Shown: positions 35,184 through 45,270, counted from the stretch's first letter. The stretch: 64,000 nucleotides of DNA from Firmicutes bacterium HGW-Firmicutes-1 (GCA_002841625.1 PHAG01000010.1:122135-186134), one strand, 5' to 3'. Notes: generated from the sequence alone by a model not told the origin. Numbers and translations: made by a program.

Positions 35184-36566
35184 ATGAAGAAATTAATTAG
35201 CACGATCCTTATTGCAACTTTAGTAACAGCTCTTTTTGTAGGTTGCAACAAAAAACCAGAATACGATGTTTACATTTGGCAGTCCAAAGGGGAAATGGCG
35301 GATGCACTTGATGCTTTGGCTAAAGTTTATGAGACGGAAACAGGAAAAACAGTAAAAGTAATTTCAAACAGAGCTTCTGACGACCATATGGGTCCCCTTA
35401 GAGCTGAGATGAACAAAAAAGATATGCCAACAGTGTATTCTATTCAAGGCCAAAGAGAATTAAACGAATGGCTTGGTGGAGGGTTTGTAGCCGATCTAAC
35501 GGATTGGTCCTTTGCAGATCAAGTTGCATTTGGTCAAGGCGGTATTACTAAAGATGGTAAACTATATGGTATTCCATACAATATTGAAGGCTACGGTTTT
35601 GTTTATGACACCCAAATGTTGTTGGATTTAGGTCTTACTGATACGGATATCATAGCATTAAGAGATGGATCCTTTGAAGATTTTCAAGAATTTGTTGTTG
35701 CTCTAAATGCTTGGATAAAAGGCGAAACAGTAGCTGGAAAATGGGCTGTAATGAACAACGCAAAAAAAGAAGGAAATCTTAAAAATGTAAATAGCGTTAT
35801 TGGGTTTCCTGGAAAGGCTGCCTGGGTTTATGGAGATCACCTTGTAAATATACCTTTTGTATATGAATTTGGGAATCAAGCAAATGCACTAGAAGCTAAG
35901 ACGATTGACTTTACATATGCAAATCAATACAAAGCATTGTTAGATTTACAAATTACGTATTCTAAAGAAGGTTTTACCAACGATTTATTACAACATGATT
36001 ACGATGAACAAGTAAAAATTAAATTTGGCGGTGGAGAAGTATTCTTTATTCAACAAGGTAACTGGGCTTATGGATCAATCAATGATATTGATGCAGAAAA
36101 AGCTGCAAGATTGGCTTTCATCCCATTAAAAGTACCTACAACAGTAGATGGTGTATCAATTCCAGAAAATCATCCAGATTCTATGCCAGTATTTGCGCCT
36201 AATTATTGGGCAGTGAATGGAAAGGTATCTGAGGAACTACAAAATGAGGCGAAAGCATTTATTGAGTGGATGTATACAAGTGAAGTAGGGAAAGATTATG
36301 TAGTTAATAAATTCAACTTTATACCAGCGGTAAAAGGATTTGAAGATGCTGACTTAGCTTCTATGTATTCCCTTGGTAATTCAGTTCTTGACTACGTGAA
36401 TAGAGGCAAAGCGCTTGATGGAGTATTTATGGCAATGCCTGCTGGTTGGTCTATGAATGAGCTTGGGAAAAAGCTACAAGGTGCATATTTAACTTCTGGT
36501 AAACAAGAAGACTTTGATGAAGCGATTAAACATGCAATACTTAAATGGGAAGAATTAAAGAGATAA
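35184..36566 (+). CDS. Sugar ABC transporter substrate-binding lipoprotein
   Basis: 460 aa. Lipobox VGCNKK with Cys21 after a hydrophobic signal. It has the fold of family 1 extracellular solute-binding proteins (YIWQSKGEMADALDALAKVYE, YGIPYNIEGYGFVYDTQML, YWAVNGKVSEELQNEAKAF). It binds a sugar, here most likely sucrose or an oligosaccharide, given the GH32 and fructokinase genes in the operon. Ribosome site GGAGGGAA lies before ATG. A perfect stem-loop separates it from the permeases. Confidence 0.9.
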   Translation: MKKLISTILIATLVTALFVGCNKKPEYDVYIWQSKGEMADALDALAKVYETETGKTVKVISNRASDDHMGPLRAEMNKKDMPTVYSIQGQRELNEWLGGGFVADLTDWSFADQVAFGQGGITKDGKLYGIPYNIEGYGFVYDTQMLLDLGLTDTDIIALRDGSFEDFQEFVVALNAWIKGETVAGKWAVMNNAKKEGNLKNVNSVIGFPGKAAWVYGDHLVNIPFVYEFGNQANALEAKTIDFTYANQYKALLDLQITYSKEGFTNDLLQHDYDEQVKIKFGGGEVFFIQQGNWAYGSINDIDAEKAARLAFIPLKVPTTVDGVSIPENHPDSMPVFAPNYWAVNGKVSEELQNEAKAFIEWMYTSEVGKDYVVNKFNFIPAVKGFEDADLASMYSLGNSVLDYVNRGKALDGVFMAMPAGWSMNELGKKLQGAYLTSGKQEDFDEAIKHAILKWEELKR

Positions 36567-36622
36567 CGATGGTTCAATAAAACCTTCCTAATAATAGATA
36601 TATCAATCATTTAAACAGTTAC

Positions 36623-36665
36623 AACATTAAGGTTATGGGCGGCTTAGCTCTATAACCTTAATGTT
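36623..36665 (+). promoter_or_regulatory. Stem-loop between binding protein and permease genes
   Basis: AACATTAAGGTTAT (36623-36636) and ATAACCTTAATGTT (36652-36665) form a perfect 14-bp stem with a 15-base loop and no T run. Such hairpins usually protect the upstream mRNA and raise binding-protein output over the permeases. Confidence 0.7.
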
Positions 36666-36683
36666 ACAAATAGGAGGCGAACT

Positions 36684-37550
36684 ATGAAACATTTAAGAAA
36701 ATCCTTCCCGTTTTTTATCGCACCAGCTTTAATCGCCTATATTCTTGTAGTGATTATACCTTTTGGTATGGGCATTGTGTATTCATTTACAGACTGGAAA
36801 GGCGCGTATGTATCTGACTGGTGGGTTGGTCTTAAAAATTATGAAATTGCATTAACTGGTGCAGAGTTTCTTTATTCATTAAGATTAACACTTTTATTTA
36901 CACTTTGTAATGTTATTTTTGTTAATGTATTAGCGTTTACTTTAGCTTTATTGGTTACAAGAGGCTTTAAAGGGAGCAATATTTTTAGAACCACTTTCTT
37001 TTTGCCAAATCTTATTGGGGGCTTGATTTTAGGTTACATATGGAAATTTGTCTTTGATGTTATCTTTGATAAAATGCTTTATAATGCAACCTTTATGGAA
37101 GGCTTTAGATATTGGCTACAAGATGAAAAAAAGGCCTTTTGGGCACTTGTTATTGTTGCAACATGGCAAATGGCAGGGTATATGATGATTATTTATATTG
37201 CAGCTATTCAAAATATTCCTGAAGAATTACTCGAAGCAGCGGATGTGGATGGAGCTAAATTCTTTAAAAAATTGAGACATATTATTATGCCTTTGGTAAC
37301 CCAAGCGTTTACAGTAACAATTTTCTTAACGTTATCAAATTCCTTTAAACTACTAGATGCCAATCTTTCTTTAACAAATGGAGAGCCGGGCAGAACAACA
37401 GAGCTTCTTGCGCTACATATTTTCAAAACAGGTCAAGAGTATGGTCGTTATGGCCTAGCGCAAGCTCAATCCATCATATTCTTTTTCATGATTGCTGTTG
37501 TTACATTGGTTCAAGTTTATTTCAGTAAAAAGAAGGAGATTGAATCCTAA
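36684..37550 (+). CDS. Sugar ABC transporter permease (MsmF/MalF type)
   Basis: 288 aa with six membrane helices. The EAA loop reads EELLEAADVDGAKFFKKLRHIIMP (about 180-203), the contact site for the ATPase. It pairs with the next permease; the stop shares its last base with the next ATG. Imports the sugar bound by the 35184 product. Confidence 0.9.
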   Translation: MKHLRKSFPFFIAPALIAYILVVIIPFGMGIVYSFTDWKGAYVSDWWVGLKNYEIALTGAEFLYSLRLTLLFTLCNVIFVNVLAFTLALLVTRGFKGSNIFRTTFFLPNLIGGLILGYIWKFVFDVIFDKMLYNATFMEGFRYWLQDEKKAFWALVIVATWQMAGYMMIIYIAAIQNIPEELLEAADVDGAKFFKKLRHIIMPLVTQAFTVTIFLTLSNSFKLLDANLSLTNGEPGRTTELLALHIFKTGQEYGRYGLAQAQSIIFFFMIAVVTLVQVYFSKKKEIES

Positions 37551-38380
37551 TGAACAGAAAAAAAATAAGTTTAATTATTATATTTATTGTTACTGCGATA
37601 TTGGCTTTGCTGTTTGCGTCACCACTTTATTTTATTTTTGTGAACTCCTTTAAGCCAGAATTAGATCCGAACCTGAATGATATATTAACAGAAACCATTA
37701 AGCTGCCTTCTACCTGGACACCTAAATATATTATTGAGGGATTTCAAGCGGTTAATTTTACCCAAGCATTTTTTGTATCTTTGCTGATTACCCTAACATC
37801 GGTAACTTTGATTATATTAGTTTCTGCTATGGCAGCCTGGGTTCTAGTAAGGGTAAAGACAAAGATGTCAACAGTACTTTTCTTTTTCCTAATAGCATCA
37901 ATGTTGATACCATTTCAATCACTGATGTTTCCATTGGTTAAGTTTATGTCCATTCTTGGACTAGATAATTTAGCAGGATTGATATTTATGTATATTGGAT
38001 TTGGTGTAAGTTTATCGACCTTTTTATTTCATGGCTTTATAAAGAATATACCAATATCACTTGAAGAAGCAGCCTATTTAGATGGCTGCAATAGTATCCA
38101 GTTATTTGTTTTGGTGATTTTACCGCTATTAAAACCAATCATTGTTACTGCAGCGGTGCTTAATGTAATTTGGATATGGAATGATTTCCTTTTACCATTC
38201 CTTATACTCCAAGACATTCAGACAATTCCATTGGCGATGCAAAATTTGTCCAAAACCTATTCTATTAGATGGGATTTATATATGCCAGTAGTATTGTTAT
38301 CTATTGTTCCTGTTTTGCTTTTCTACTTCTTTGCACAAAAGCACATTATTAAGGGCATAACTGCAGGGGCTAATAAGTAA
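37550..38380 (+). CDS. Sugar ABC transporter permease (MsmG/MalG type)
   Basis: 276 aa with six membrane helices and an EAA loop SLEEAAYLDGCNSIQLFVLVI near 170-190. The C-terminus ends KGITAGANK, typical of this permease type. It overlaps the previous stop by one base and is followed after 23 bp by the GH32 gene. Confidence 0.9.
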   Translation: MNRKKISLIIIFIVTAILALLFASPLYFIFVNSFKPELDPNLNDILTETIKLPSTWTPKYIIEGFQAVNFTQAFFVSLLITLTSVTLIILVSAMAAWVLVRVKTKMSTVLFFFLIASMLIPFQSLMFPLVKFMSILGLDNLAGLIFMYIGFGVSLSTFLFHGFIKNIPISLEEAAYLDGCNSIQLFVLVILPLLKPIIVTAAVLNVIWIWNDFLLPFLILQDIQTIPLAMQNLSKTYSIRWDLYMPVVLLSIVPVLLFYFFAQKHIIKGITAGANK

Positions 38381-38403
38381 TAGAACTACTATAGGAGGCA
38401 GGA

Positions 38404-39867
38404 ATGAATAAAAAACAACAAGCGGACTTATGGATAACGGAGCATAAAGGGAACATTAATGAGAGGTTTAGATTGAGATACCATTTAATGGGTGAAGTCG
38501 GATGGGTAAATGATCCAAATGGGTTTTCCTATTATAATGATTATTATCATTTATTTTACCAATTTAATCCCTATCATTCCAGGTGGGGTCCGATGCATTG
38601 GGGCCATGCGATAAGCTTAGATTTAGTGAAGTGGATACATCAAGAGGTCGCGCTAGCACCGGACTCCAATTGGGATCAAAATGGTTGCTTCTCAGGAAGT
38701 GCAATTGTACATAAAAATCAATTGGACATACTTTATACAGGTCATATTGTCGCAAATCCAATCGAGGAAAGTCTTCAGGTACAGAATTTGGCTATTTCTG
38801 AGGATGGGATTCATTTTGAAAAGTATCTTAATAATCCGGTTATTGGAGCGAATCAAATACCAGAGTTTGCTACTAAAAAAGATTTCAGAGATCCTAAAAT
38901 AATCCATATGGATGACCGTTATTATATGTTAGTTGCCTCCATGTCCACAGATGGAGTGGGGCAAATACTTTGTTATGAGGGACCAGACCTTACAAATTGG
39001 GGTTTCTTAAATGTATTTTTAAAGGGGTGTAAGGAGCTTGGTAAAATGTGGGAATGCCCTGATTTATTTAAACTAGGGGATACAGATATACTTATGCTTT
39101 CTCCACAATATATGCCAAGACAAGATGCCCGTTTTAACAATCTCCATAGTGCCATTTATATACTTGGAAATAGTGATTTAAAATCAGGAGTCTTCGAGCG
39201 TACTCATTATTATGAGATTGACTGCGGTTTCGACTTTTATGCACCACAAACGGTTACTACAGTGGATGGCGGCATCATCTTAATTGCATGGATGGATATG
39301 TGGGAAGACCCTAAACCAACAGACGATCTTCATCATGGTTGGGCTGGAGCTATGACCTTACCGAGATTGTTAAGTTTGAAAAACAATAAGATATATGCAA
39401 ATCCTGTAGACTCGATTATAGACTATCGTAGAAACAAGATAGAATATCGGAATATACACATGAATGGGGCAATTACAATTCCAGGTTTTTGTGGATCTTG
39501 TTATGAGTTGTTCCTTGAGCTTGATTTGACAGATACAAAAGACTTGATTTTTTCTAGTTATTTAAGAGTGGATCAACAAGAATATACTTTATTAACCTAT
39601 ACGCAATGTACTAATACACTCAGTTTAGATCGTAACCATTCGGGAGTAGGATTGTCAGGTAAACGTGAGATCATATTTGCGAATAGCTTAGAGAGTTTGA
39701 AGCTTAGGATATTTGTTGATATATCTAGCATAGAAGTATTCATAAACGATGGAGAATACACCATGACCTCTAGAATATTTCCATCGGAGCTGTCACAAGG
39801 AATCGAGTTTTATACGAACCAAGATTATGTTGTGAATGAGATAGCTAAATGGGACATTATTTTGTAG
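38404..39867 (+). CDS. GH32 sucrose hydrolase (beta-fructofuranosidase)
   Basis: 487 aa without signal, so cytoplasmic. It cuts sucrose or sucrose 6-phosphate. Nucleophile Asp37 in GWVNDPNG, transition-state Asp163 in FRDPKI, acid/base Glu217 in MWECPD. The C-terminal beta-sandwich contains VDISSIEVFINDGE. Because import is by ABC transport, the likely substrate is free sucrose or fructo-oligosaccharide and not the phosphate. Ribosome site GGAGGC precedes ATG. Confidence 0.95.
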   Translation: MNKKQQADLWITEHKGNINERFRLRYHLMGEVGWVNDPNGFSYYNDYYHLFYQFNPYHSRWGPMHWGHAISLDLVKWIHQEVALAPDSNWDQNGCFSGSAIVHKNQLDILYTGHIVANPIEESLQVQNLAISEDGIHFEKYLNNPVIGANQIPEFATKKDFRDPKIIHMDDRYYMLVASMSTDGVGQILCYEGPDLTNWGFLNVFLKGCKELGKMWECPDLFKLGDTDILMLSPQYMPRQDARFNNLHSAIYILGNSDLKSGVFERTHYYEIDCGFDFYAPQTVTTVDGGIILIAWMDMWEDPKPTDDLHHGWAGAMTLPRLLSLKNNKIYANPVDSIIDYRRNKIEYRNIHMNGAITIPGFCGSCYELFLELDLTDTKDLIFSSYLRVDQQEYTLLTYTQCTNTLSLDRNHSGVGLSGKREIIFANSLESLKLRIFVDISSIEVFINDGEYTMTSRIFPSELSQGIEFYTNQDYVVNEIAKWDIIL

Positions 39868-39918
39868 GACAGTCAAAGTATAGGGACTTATTATATGATA
39901 AGAGAGAGGTAAATATAT

Positions 39919-40791
39919 ATGCTATTAGGTGCAATTGAAGCAGGTGGAACAAAGATTATATGTGCTGTTGGTAATGAACAGGGAAAAATTTTGAACTTAA
40001 TTCGAATCGACACAGATATTCCAGAGGTATCTATTCCGAAGGTAATTGAGTATTTCAAGAAAAATCCGGTTGAAGCTATTGGTGTTGGTACCTTTGGGCC
40101 AGCAGGAGTAAATCCAGCATCACCAGATTACGGATATATCTTAAAAACGCCAAAGTTGGCTTGGGCAAATTTTAACTTTTTAGGTGCACTAAAAGAACAT
40201 TTTAATGTACCGATGTGTTTTGATACAGATGTAAATGGAGCTGCACTTGGAGAACATTTATGGGGAGCAGCTAAAGAAGTTCATTCTTGCTTATATATAA
40301 CCGTTGGTACGGGCATCGGTGCAGGGGCTTACATAGATGGTAAATTATTACATGGATTGTTACATCCAGAGATGGGGCATATTTTAGTGAAACCCTATCC
40401 TAGAGATACCTATGGGGGTTGCTGTCCATTTCATGGAAGCTGTTTAGAAGGAATGGCTTCTGGACCTTCAATAGAAAAAAGATGGGAACAAAAAGCGCAT
40501 CTATTACATCCAACCCATATTGCTTGGGAAATTGAAGCTTATTACTTGGCTCAAGGAATACTGAGTTATATATTAATTCTGTCACCAGAAAAGATCATTC
40601 TTGGTGGTGGTGTTATGGGACAGCAGCATTTGCTACCACTTATCAGAAAGAACGTTCAGTCACTTTTAAATGGTTATTTGAAGCTAGAGGAATTAAATGC
40701 TTCAATTGATCAATATATCGTTAGCCCAAAGCTAGGTGAAAATGCGGGCACTTATGGCGCATTGGCGTTAGCAATACAAGCAATCCAATAA
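39919..40791 (+). CDS. ROK-family fructokinase
   Basis: 290 aa. ATP-binding start GAIEAGGTKI, ROK signature region (TVGTGIGAGAYIDG), and the zinc site with His and three Cys in PEMGHILV, GCCPFHGSCLEG. It phosphorylates fructose released by GH32, feeding glycolysis. Bacillus YdhR/GmuE-type enzymes share these motifs. Located 51 bp after GH32 and 24 bp before the GH13 gene. Confidence 0.9.
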   Translation: MLLGAIEAGGTKIICAVGNEQGKILNLIRIDTDIPEVSIPKVIEYFKKNPVEAIGVGTFGPAGVNPASPDYGYILKTPKLAWANFNFLGALKEHFNVPMCFDTDVNGAALGEHLWGAAKEVHSCLYITVGTGIGAGAYIDGKLLHGLLHPEMGHILVKPYPRDTYGGCCPFHGSCLEGMASGPSIEKRWEQKAHLLHPTHIAWEIEAYYLAQGILSYILILSPEKIILGGGVMGQQHLLPLIRKNVQSLLNGYLKLEELNASIDQYIVSPKLGENAGTYGALALAIQAIQ

Positions 40792-40815
40792 GAACTCAAA
40801 ATTTGGAGGCTACAT

Positions 40816-42657
40816 ATGAATATAATAAATGAAACATCTTTTCAGTTAAGAAGTGAAGAAAATTTAAAGCAGTTGAAAAAAATATATGATGACATCTATA
40901 ACAGCAATAGCTATTGGAAGCGGCTAGTAGATTTAATGAAAATATCTGCCCTGCAGCGACCGATCTATTTACAGGAGATGGATATAAATGATTTTAATTG
41001 GTATGTAGAAGAAGATGTGATAGGAATGACTTTTTATGTAGACTTATTTGCGGTAGATGTGAAGGGGATCAAAGATAAAATACCTTATTTAAAAGAGCTA
41101 GGTATCACCTTTATACACTTTATGCCACTACTTGAAAGTAGAGAAGGTCAAAATGATGGTGGATATGCGGTTAAAAATTATAAAGAGCTTGAACCTTCTC
41201 TAGGAACTATGAAAGAATTTCAAGAGCTAATAGAGCTATTGGGAGCCAACGGTATTAAGGTTTGTATAGACTTTGTTGTAAATCATACGGCAAAAGAACA
41301 TGAATGGGCAGTTAGAGCAGCTCGTGGAGAAAAGAAGTATCAAAAAATGTATCTCATGTATGATACTGATGAAATACCAAGACTTTTTGAGCAAACGGTT
41401 CCAGAAGTGTTCCCTAAGGTTTCCCCAGGAAACTTTACCTATTACGAGAGCTTTCATAAGTGGGTTTTTACTTCTTTTTATGAATTTCAATGGGATTTGA
41501 ATTTTCAAAATCCATATGTTTTTGAACAAATAATCGATATTCTTCTTTTTTTGGCTAACAAAGGGATCAATGCAATTAGATTAGATGCAATACCTTTTAT
41601 GTGGAAAACAGTAGGAACCAACTGCCGAAATTTGCCGGAGATACATAAGTTATTAGAAATGATGCATTTGATTGCTAAGATTGTTTGTCCATCTGTTATT
41701 TTATTAGGAGAAGCCATTGTTGAACCTGAAGAAATCATTAAATATTTTGGCGTGGAGCAAGTCGAATGTCAGCAAATGTATAATGCCACTTATATGGTGA
41801 ACATTTGGAATGCGCTTGCAACAAAGGATATTAGGTTGCTAAAGATAGATCAAGATAGACTCCAGGTACCTCCTTGGGGTACTTGGATTAATTATATCAG
41901 ATGTCATGATGATATCGGATGGGGTTTTAATGAAGAAGCAATTAGAAATTTTGGATTTTCACCTGAAGCGCATAAGCAGTTTTTGATCAATTTTTATGAA
42001 GGTGTATTCCCAGAAAGCTTTTCTACGGGTGAGCTTTATGAGTTTAATCCTCAGACTCTTGATGCAAGAAATTCGGGGACATTGGCTAGCTTATGTGGTT
42101 TAGAAAAGGCGATTAAAGGGAAAGATCGATACCAGTTAGAATTAGCACATAAACGTATACAGCTTATATATGGTTTGCTTTTGGCTTCATCTGGGATTCC
42201 GCTGATTTATAGCGGTGATGAGATTGCAGCAATGAATGACTATAATTATAAAAATGAACCGAGTAAAGCCCATGATTCAAGATGGCTTCATAGAAGCAGA
42301 TTTGATTGGGATCAAGCAGAGAAGAGAAATGATTTAAGTACTTCCGAGGGAATTATATTTAATTGCATTAAAGAATTAATAAAAACAAGAAAGATGCAAC
42401 CAATTTTTAATTCTACAATTAGAGTAAAGACGATTGAAACAACTAATAAATCTGTTTTTAGTTTTTATAAAGTCAAAGATGACAAAACATTTATTGGGAT
42501 CTTTAACTTTTCAGAAGATCGTCAAGCAATAGATACAAAGGTTTTTACCAATCAAGGACTTGCTTTTACGATGAAGGATTTGATTCAAGGAAAAACAATT
42601 GAAAGTAGTTCAGAGAAAATTCTTGTTGGGCCGTATGAGTTTTTATGGTTAATGTAA
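40816..42657 (+). CDS. GH13 amylosucrase-like enzyme
   Basis: 613 aa, cytoplasmic, TIM-barrel glycoside hydrolase. Conserved blocks: DFVVNHTA (152-159), nucleophile Asp257 in AIRLDAIPFMWK, acid/base Glu299 in LLGEAI, and RCHDDIGWGF (362-371). GTNCRNLPEIH, NIWNALATKDIRLL and the RCHDDIGW block are characteristic of the amylosucrase/sucrose hydrolase subfamily. It would make glucan plus fructose, or hydrolyse sucrose; which one cannot be told by eye. Its occurrence beside GH32 is unusual. Confidence 0.85.
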   Translation: MNIINETSFQLRSEENLKQLKKIYDDIYNSNSYWKRLVDLMKISALQRPIYLQEMDINDFNWYVEEDVIGMTFYVDLFAVDVKGIKDKIPYLKELGITFIHFMPLLESREGQNDGGYAVKNYKELEPSLGTMKEFQELIELLGANGIKVCIDFVVNHTAKEHEWAVRAARGEKKYQKMYLMYDTDEIPRLFEQTVPEVFPKVSPGNFTYYESFHKWVFTSFYEFQWDLNFQNPYVFEQIIDILLFLANKGINAIRLDAIPFMWKTVGTNCRNLPEIHKLLEMMHLIAKIVCPSVILLGEAIVEPEEIIKYFGVEQVECQQMYNATYMVNIWNALATKDIRLLKIDQDRLQVPPWGTWINYIRCHDDIGWGFNEEAIRNFGFSPEAHKQFLINFYEGVFPESFSTGELYEFNPQTLDARNSGTLASLCGLEKAIKGKDRYQLELAHKRIQLIYGLLLASSGIPLIYSGDEIAAMNDYNYKNEPSKAHDSRWLHRSRFDWDQAEKRNDLSTSEGIIFNCIKELIKTRKMQPIFNSTIRVKTIETTNKSVFSFYKVKDDKTFIGIFNFSEDRQAIDTKVFTNQGLAFTMKDLIQGKTIESSSEKILVGPYEFLWLM

Positions 42658-42761
42658 CTTTGCTTCCAATCGTTTAGATTGGAGGTAGTGAAATAAATAG
42701 TATAGATGTAACTTTTAAACAATAGAATCTGATACAATAAGCGACTTAAGGGGGCTTAATT

Positions 42762-43874
42762 ATGGCAAATTTATCATTACGAAACATTGAAAAAACATAT
42801 CCCAATGGATTTTCTGCTGTTCAAGATTTTAATTTAGAAATAAAAGACAAGGAATTTATTATATTTGTTGGCCCGTCTGGTTGTGGTAAGTCAACAACCT
42901 TGCGTATGATTGCAGGTTTAGAGGATATTTCAGGAGGAGAGCTCTACATTGAAGATCGACTGGTCAATGTAATCGAGCCAAAAGACAGAGACATTGCAAT
43001 GGTATTTCAAAATTATGCATTGTATCCCCATATGTCTGTATATGACAATATGGCCTTTAGCCTTAAACTAAGAAAGATAAATAAACAAGAAATTAAAAAA
43101 CAAGTTGATGAAGTAGCAAAGATTTTGAGTATTGAAAGCTTATTGGATAGAAAACCTAAGGAGCTTTCAGGAGGTCAAAGGCAACGTGTTGCCATTGGGC
43201 GTGCGATTGTACGTAAACCTAAGGTCTTCTTGTTTGATGAACCACTGTCAAATTTAGACGCTAAATTAAGAGTACAAATGAGGATAGAACTTGCTAAGTT
43301 GCATCATAAGCTACAGACTACATTTATTTATGTAACCCATGACCAAACAGAAGCGATGACGTTAGGAACTAGAATTGTTGTTATGAAGGATGGAATTATT
43401 CAACAAGTAGATACACCACTCAATCTTTATGCTAGACCAAAGAATAAGTTTGTTGCTGGCTTTATTGGGTCACCACAAATGAATTTTTTAGTTGCGAAAG
43501 TAGAAAAGAGCGCAGAGGGAATAACGTTAACCTTTGGTGAGCAATCCATATTGTTACCAGAAGGTAAAGCACAAACATTGATAGAGGGTAATTATATTGG
43601 TAAAGAAGTTGTAATGGGCATTCGTCCTGAAGATATACATGATTCGGAAATATTTATTGAAGCCTCAAAGAGAAGTGCGATTGAAGCTCGTGTGAATGTA
43701 ACGGAGCTACTTGGGGCTGAAGTATTTCTGTATCTTTCGGTAGATACAAGTGAATTGACAGCTAAAGTAGCTGCAAGATCTACAGTACAACCAGGAGACA
43801 CTATAAAAATTGCGCTAGATTTAAACAAAGTTCATATATTTGATAAAGAAACAGAACAAGTTATCACGAATTAA
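42762..43874 (+). CDS. MsmK/UgpC-type sugar ABC transporter ATPase
   Basis: 370 aa. Walker A GPSGCGKSTTLRMIAG, signature LSGGQRQRVAIGRAI, Walker B VFLFDEPLSNLDAKLR, switch His in VTHDQTEAM. The C-terminal TOBE domain (about 240-370; MGIRPEDIHDSE) is typical of carbohydrate importers. It powers the permeases at 36684 and 37550 and could serve other sugar systems too. It follows the GH13 gene by 104 bp with its own GGGGGC ribosome site. Confidence 0.95.
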   Translation: MANLSLRNIEKTYPNGFSAVQDFNLEIKDKEFIIFVGPSGCGKSTTLRMIAGLEDISGGELYIEDRLVNVIEPKDRDIAMVFQNYALYPHMSVYDNMAFSLKLRKINKQEIKKQVDEVAKILSIESLLDRKPKELSGGQRQRVAIGRAIVRKPKVFLFDEPLSNLDAKLRVQMRIELAKLHHKLQTTFIYVTHDQTEAMTLGTRIVVMKDGIIQQVDTPLNLYARPKNKFVAGFIGSPQMNFLVAKVEKSAEGITLTFGEQSILLPEGKAQTLIEGNYIGKEVVMGIRPEDIHDSEIFIEASKRSAIEARVNVTELLGAEVFLYLSVDTSELTAKVAARSTVQPGDTIKIALDLNKVHIFDKETEQVITN

Positions 43875-44051
43875 TAGAAATATCCATTACTAGGGTGTAC
43901 TAGTATTAAGTATATTAAGTTTGCGAAGGGGCTTAAAAAAATGTTTCACTATGACTTGAATATAATTCCTTTCCATGTATAATTAAAACAGTTGAAACTA
44001 TACATATAAACGATAGTAATTTTAATAATGAAAAGACATGGAGGTGTATTA

Positions 44052-44303
44052 ATGGGAGAATATCCGAGTCAAAATGATGAGATTGTCAGTGTTAAGGAAT
44101 GGTTAGGATCTATGGCGTTATTGCTGATACCTATTGTAAACATTGTATTAATGTTTGTTTGGGCATTTAGTACTGATGTAAAAAAGAGTAAGTCCAATTT
44201 CTTTAAAGCACAATTAATTCTTACAGGGATTATATTAGGAATTTATTTGATTTTTTTAGTTTTAATAATGGTTTTTGCAATTACAATGAGCAATTTCTAT
44301 TAA
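44052..44303 (+). CDS. Small two-helix membrane protein
   Basis: 83 aa from ATG 44052, 6 bases after GGAGGTG; the ATG at 44028 precedes it. SVKEWLGSMALLLIPIVNIV and a second helix (LILTGIILGIYLIFLVLIM) enclose FSTDVKKSKSNFFKA. This layout is widespread in Firmicutes without known function. Flanked by a terminator. Confidence 0.7.
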   Translation: MGEYPSQNDEIVSVKEWLGSMALLLIPIVNIVLMFVWAFSTDVKKSKSNFFKAQLILTGIILGIYLIFLVLIMVFAITMSNFY

Positions 44304-44322
44304 AAAGCAATGAAGTTAAAAT

Positions 44323-44350
44323 AAAAGGGTGTTCGATGAACACCCTTTTA
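44323..44350 (+). terminator. Terminator after small membrane protein
   Basis: AAAAGGGTGTTC (44323 on), loop GAT, GAACACCCTTTT. Confidence 0.9.
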
Positions 44351-44374
44351 ACAGCTGGATAAGAGGTAATAAAA

Positions 44375-45235
44375 GTGAATGCGAATTGGTGTGAAAGCGT
44401 TGTAATTAATGAAAAATATTATATGGATTTTTCGACCAGTGATTTACATGGAGATAGGAAAATCAACAAGGTGATACATACGCATAATATGTTAGAGCTT
44501 TCGATTGTAAAATCCGGAACAGGTAAATATTATATTGGTGATGAGGTTTATGATGTTCAAAAGAATGATATATTTATTATCAATAACGTAGAAGCACATG
44601 GGATCGAAATGAGTGAGAAAGAAAGCCTAACGAATATGGTAATTCATTTTGAACCCCGTTTAGTTTGGTCGGGTGAAAATGATTTTGATTTAAGATATTT
44701 GAAAATATTCTTTGATCGAAGTAATAAGTTTTGCCATAAGCTGGATAACAATAATTTGGCAACCAAGAAAATTCAAGAACTGTTTTTTGAAATGGAAGAA
44801 GAGTTTTTAAGTAAGCAACCAGAATTCAATTTGATGGTAAAAGTAAAGCTTTTGAATATGCTGGTGCTTTTGTTAAGGCATTATAACTATGTATCAGATG
44901 AAAATACCCATGAAGAAAATAAATATGAAATTAAAATTATCAACAAGGTAACAGATTATGTTGATAATTATTATTATAAGGATATTAAGTTACAAGAGTT
45001 AGCGGATATGGTACATATGAATCCAACTTATTTTTCAACTTTTTTTAGAAAATATAATGGTTTGACCTTAACAGAATATATTGTTCGTAAAAGAATTTCT
45101 AGGGCAATTGAATACTTAAAGGGTACGGATAAAACAATTCTAGAAATATCAGGTTTATGTGGATTTAATAATTCTGCCAATTTCAATAAAATGTTTAAAA
45201 AGGTGACTGGAATGACACCTACACAGTTTCGTTAA
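44375..45235 (+). CDS. AraC-family regulator
   Basis: 286 aa from GTG 44375. An N-terminal cupin-like sensing domain (HTHNMLELSIVKSGTGKYYIG; HGIEM) is followed by two C-terminal HTH motifs (LQELADMVHMNPTYFSTFFRK and ILEISGLCGFNNSANFNKMFKK). It most likely controls the dehydrogenase/isomerase genes that start at 45530, by sensing a sugar or polyol. A terminator separates them. Confidence 0.85.
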   Translation: MNANWCESVVINEKYYMDFSTSDLHGDRKINKVIHTHNMLELSIVKSGTGKYYIGDEVYDVQKNDIFIINNVEAHGIEMSEKESLTNMVIHFEPRLVWSGENDFDLRYLKIFFDRSNKFCHKLDNNNLATKKIQELFFEMEEEFLSKQPEFNLMVKVKLLNMLVLLLRHYNYVSDENTHEENKYEIKIINKVTDYVDNYYYKDIKLQELADMVHMNPTYFSTFFRKYNGLTLTEYIVRKRISRAIEYLKGTDKTILEISGLCGFNNSANFNKMFKKVTGMTPTQFR

Positions 45236-45243
45236 AAATTTGA

Positions 45244-45270
45244 AAGCTTCTCACTTGAGAGGCTTTTTTT
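45244..45270 (+). terminator. Terminator after AraC-family gene
   Basis: AAGCTTCTCA and TTGAGAGGCTT pair, then a run of T. Confidence 0.8.

Noticed and set aside
44390-44403. Catabolite-repression (cre) site in the start of the AraC gene
   Set aside because: TGAAAGCGTTGTAA fits the left half of the consensus but not the right half, and lies inside the coding region.
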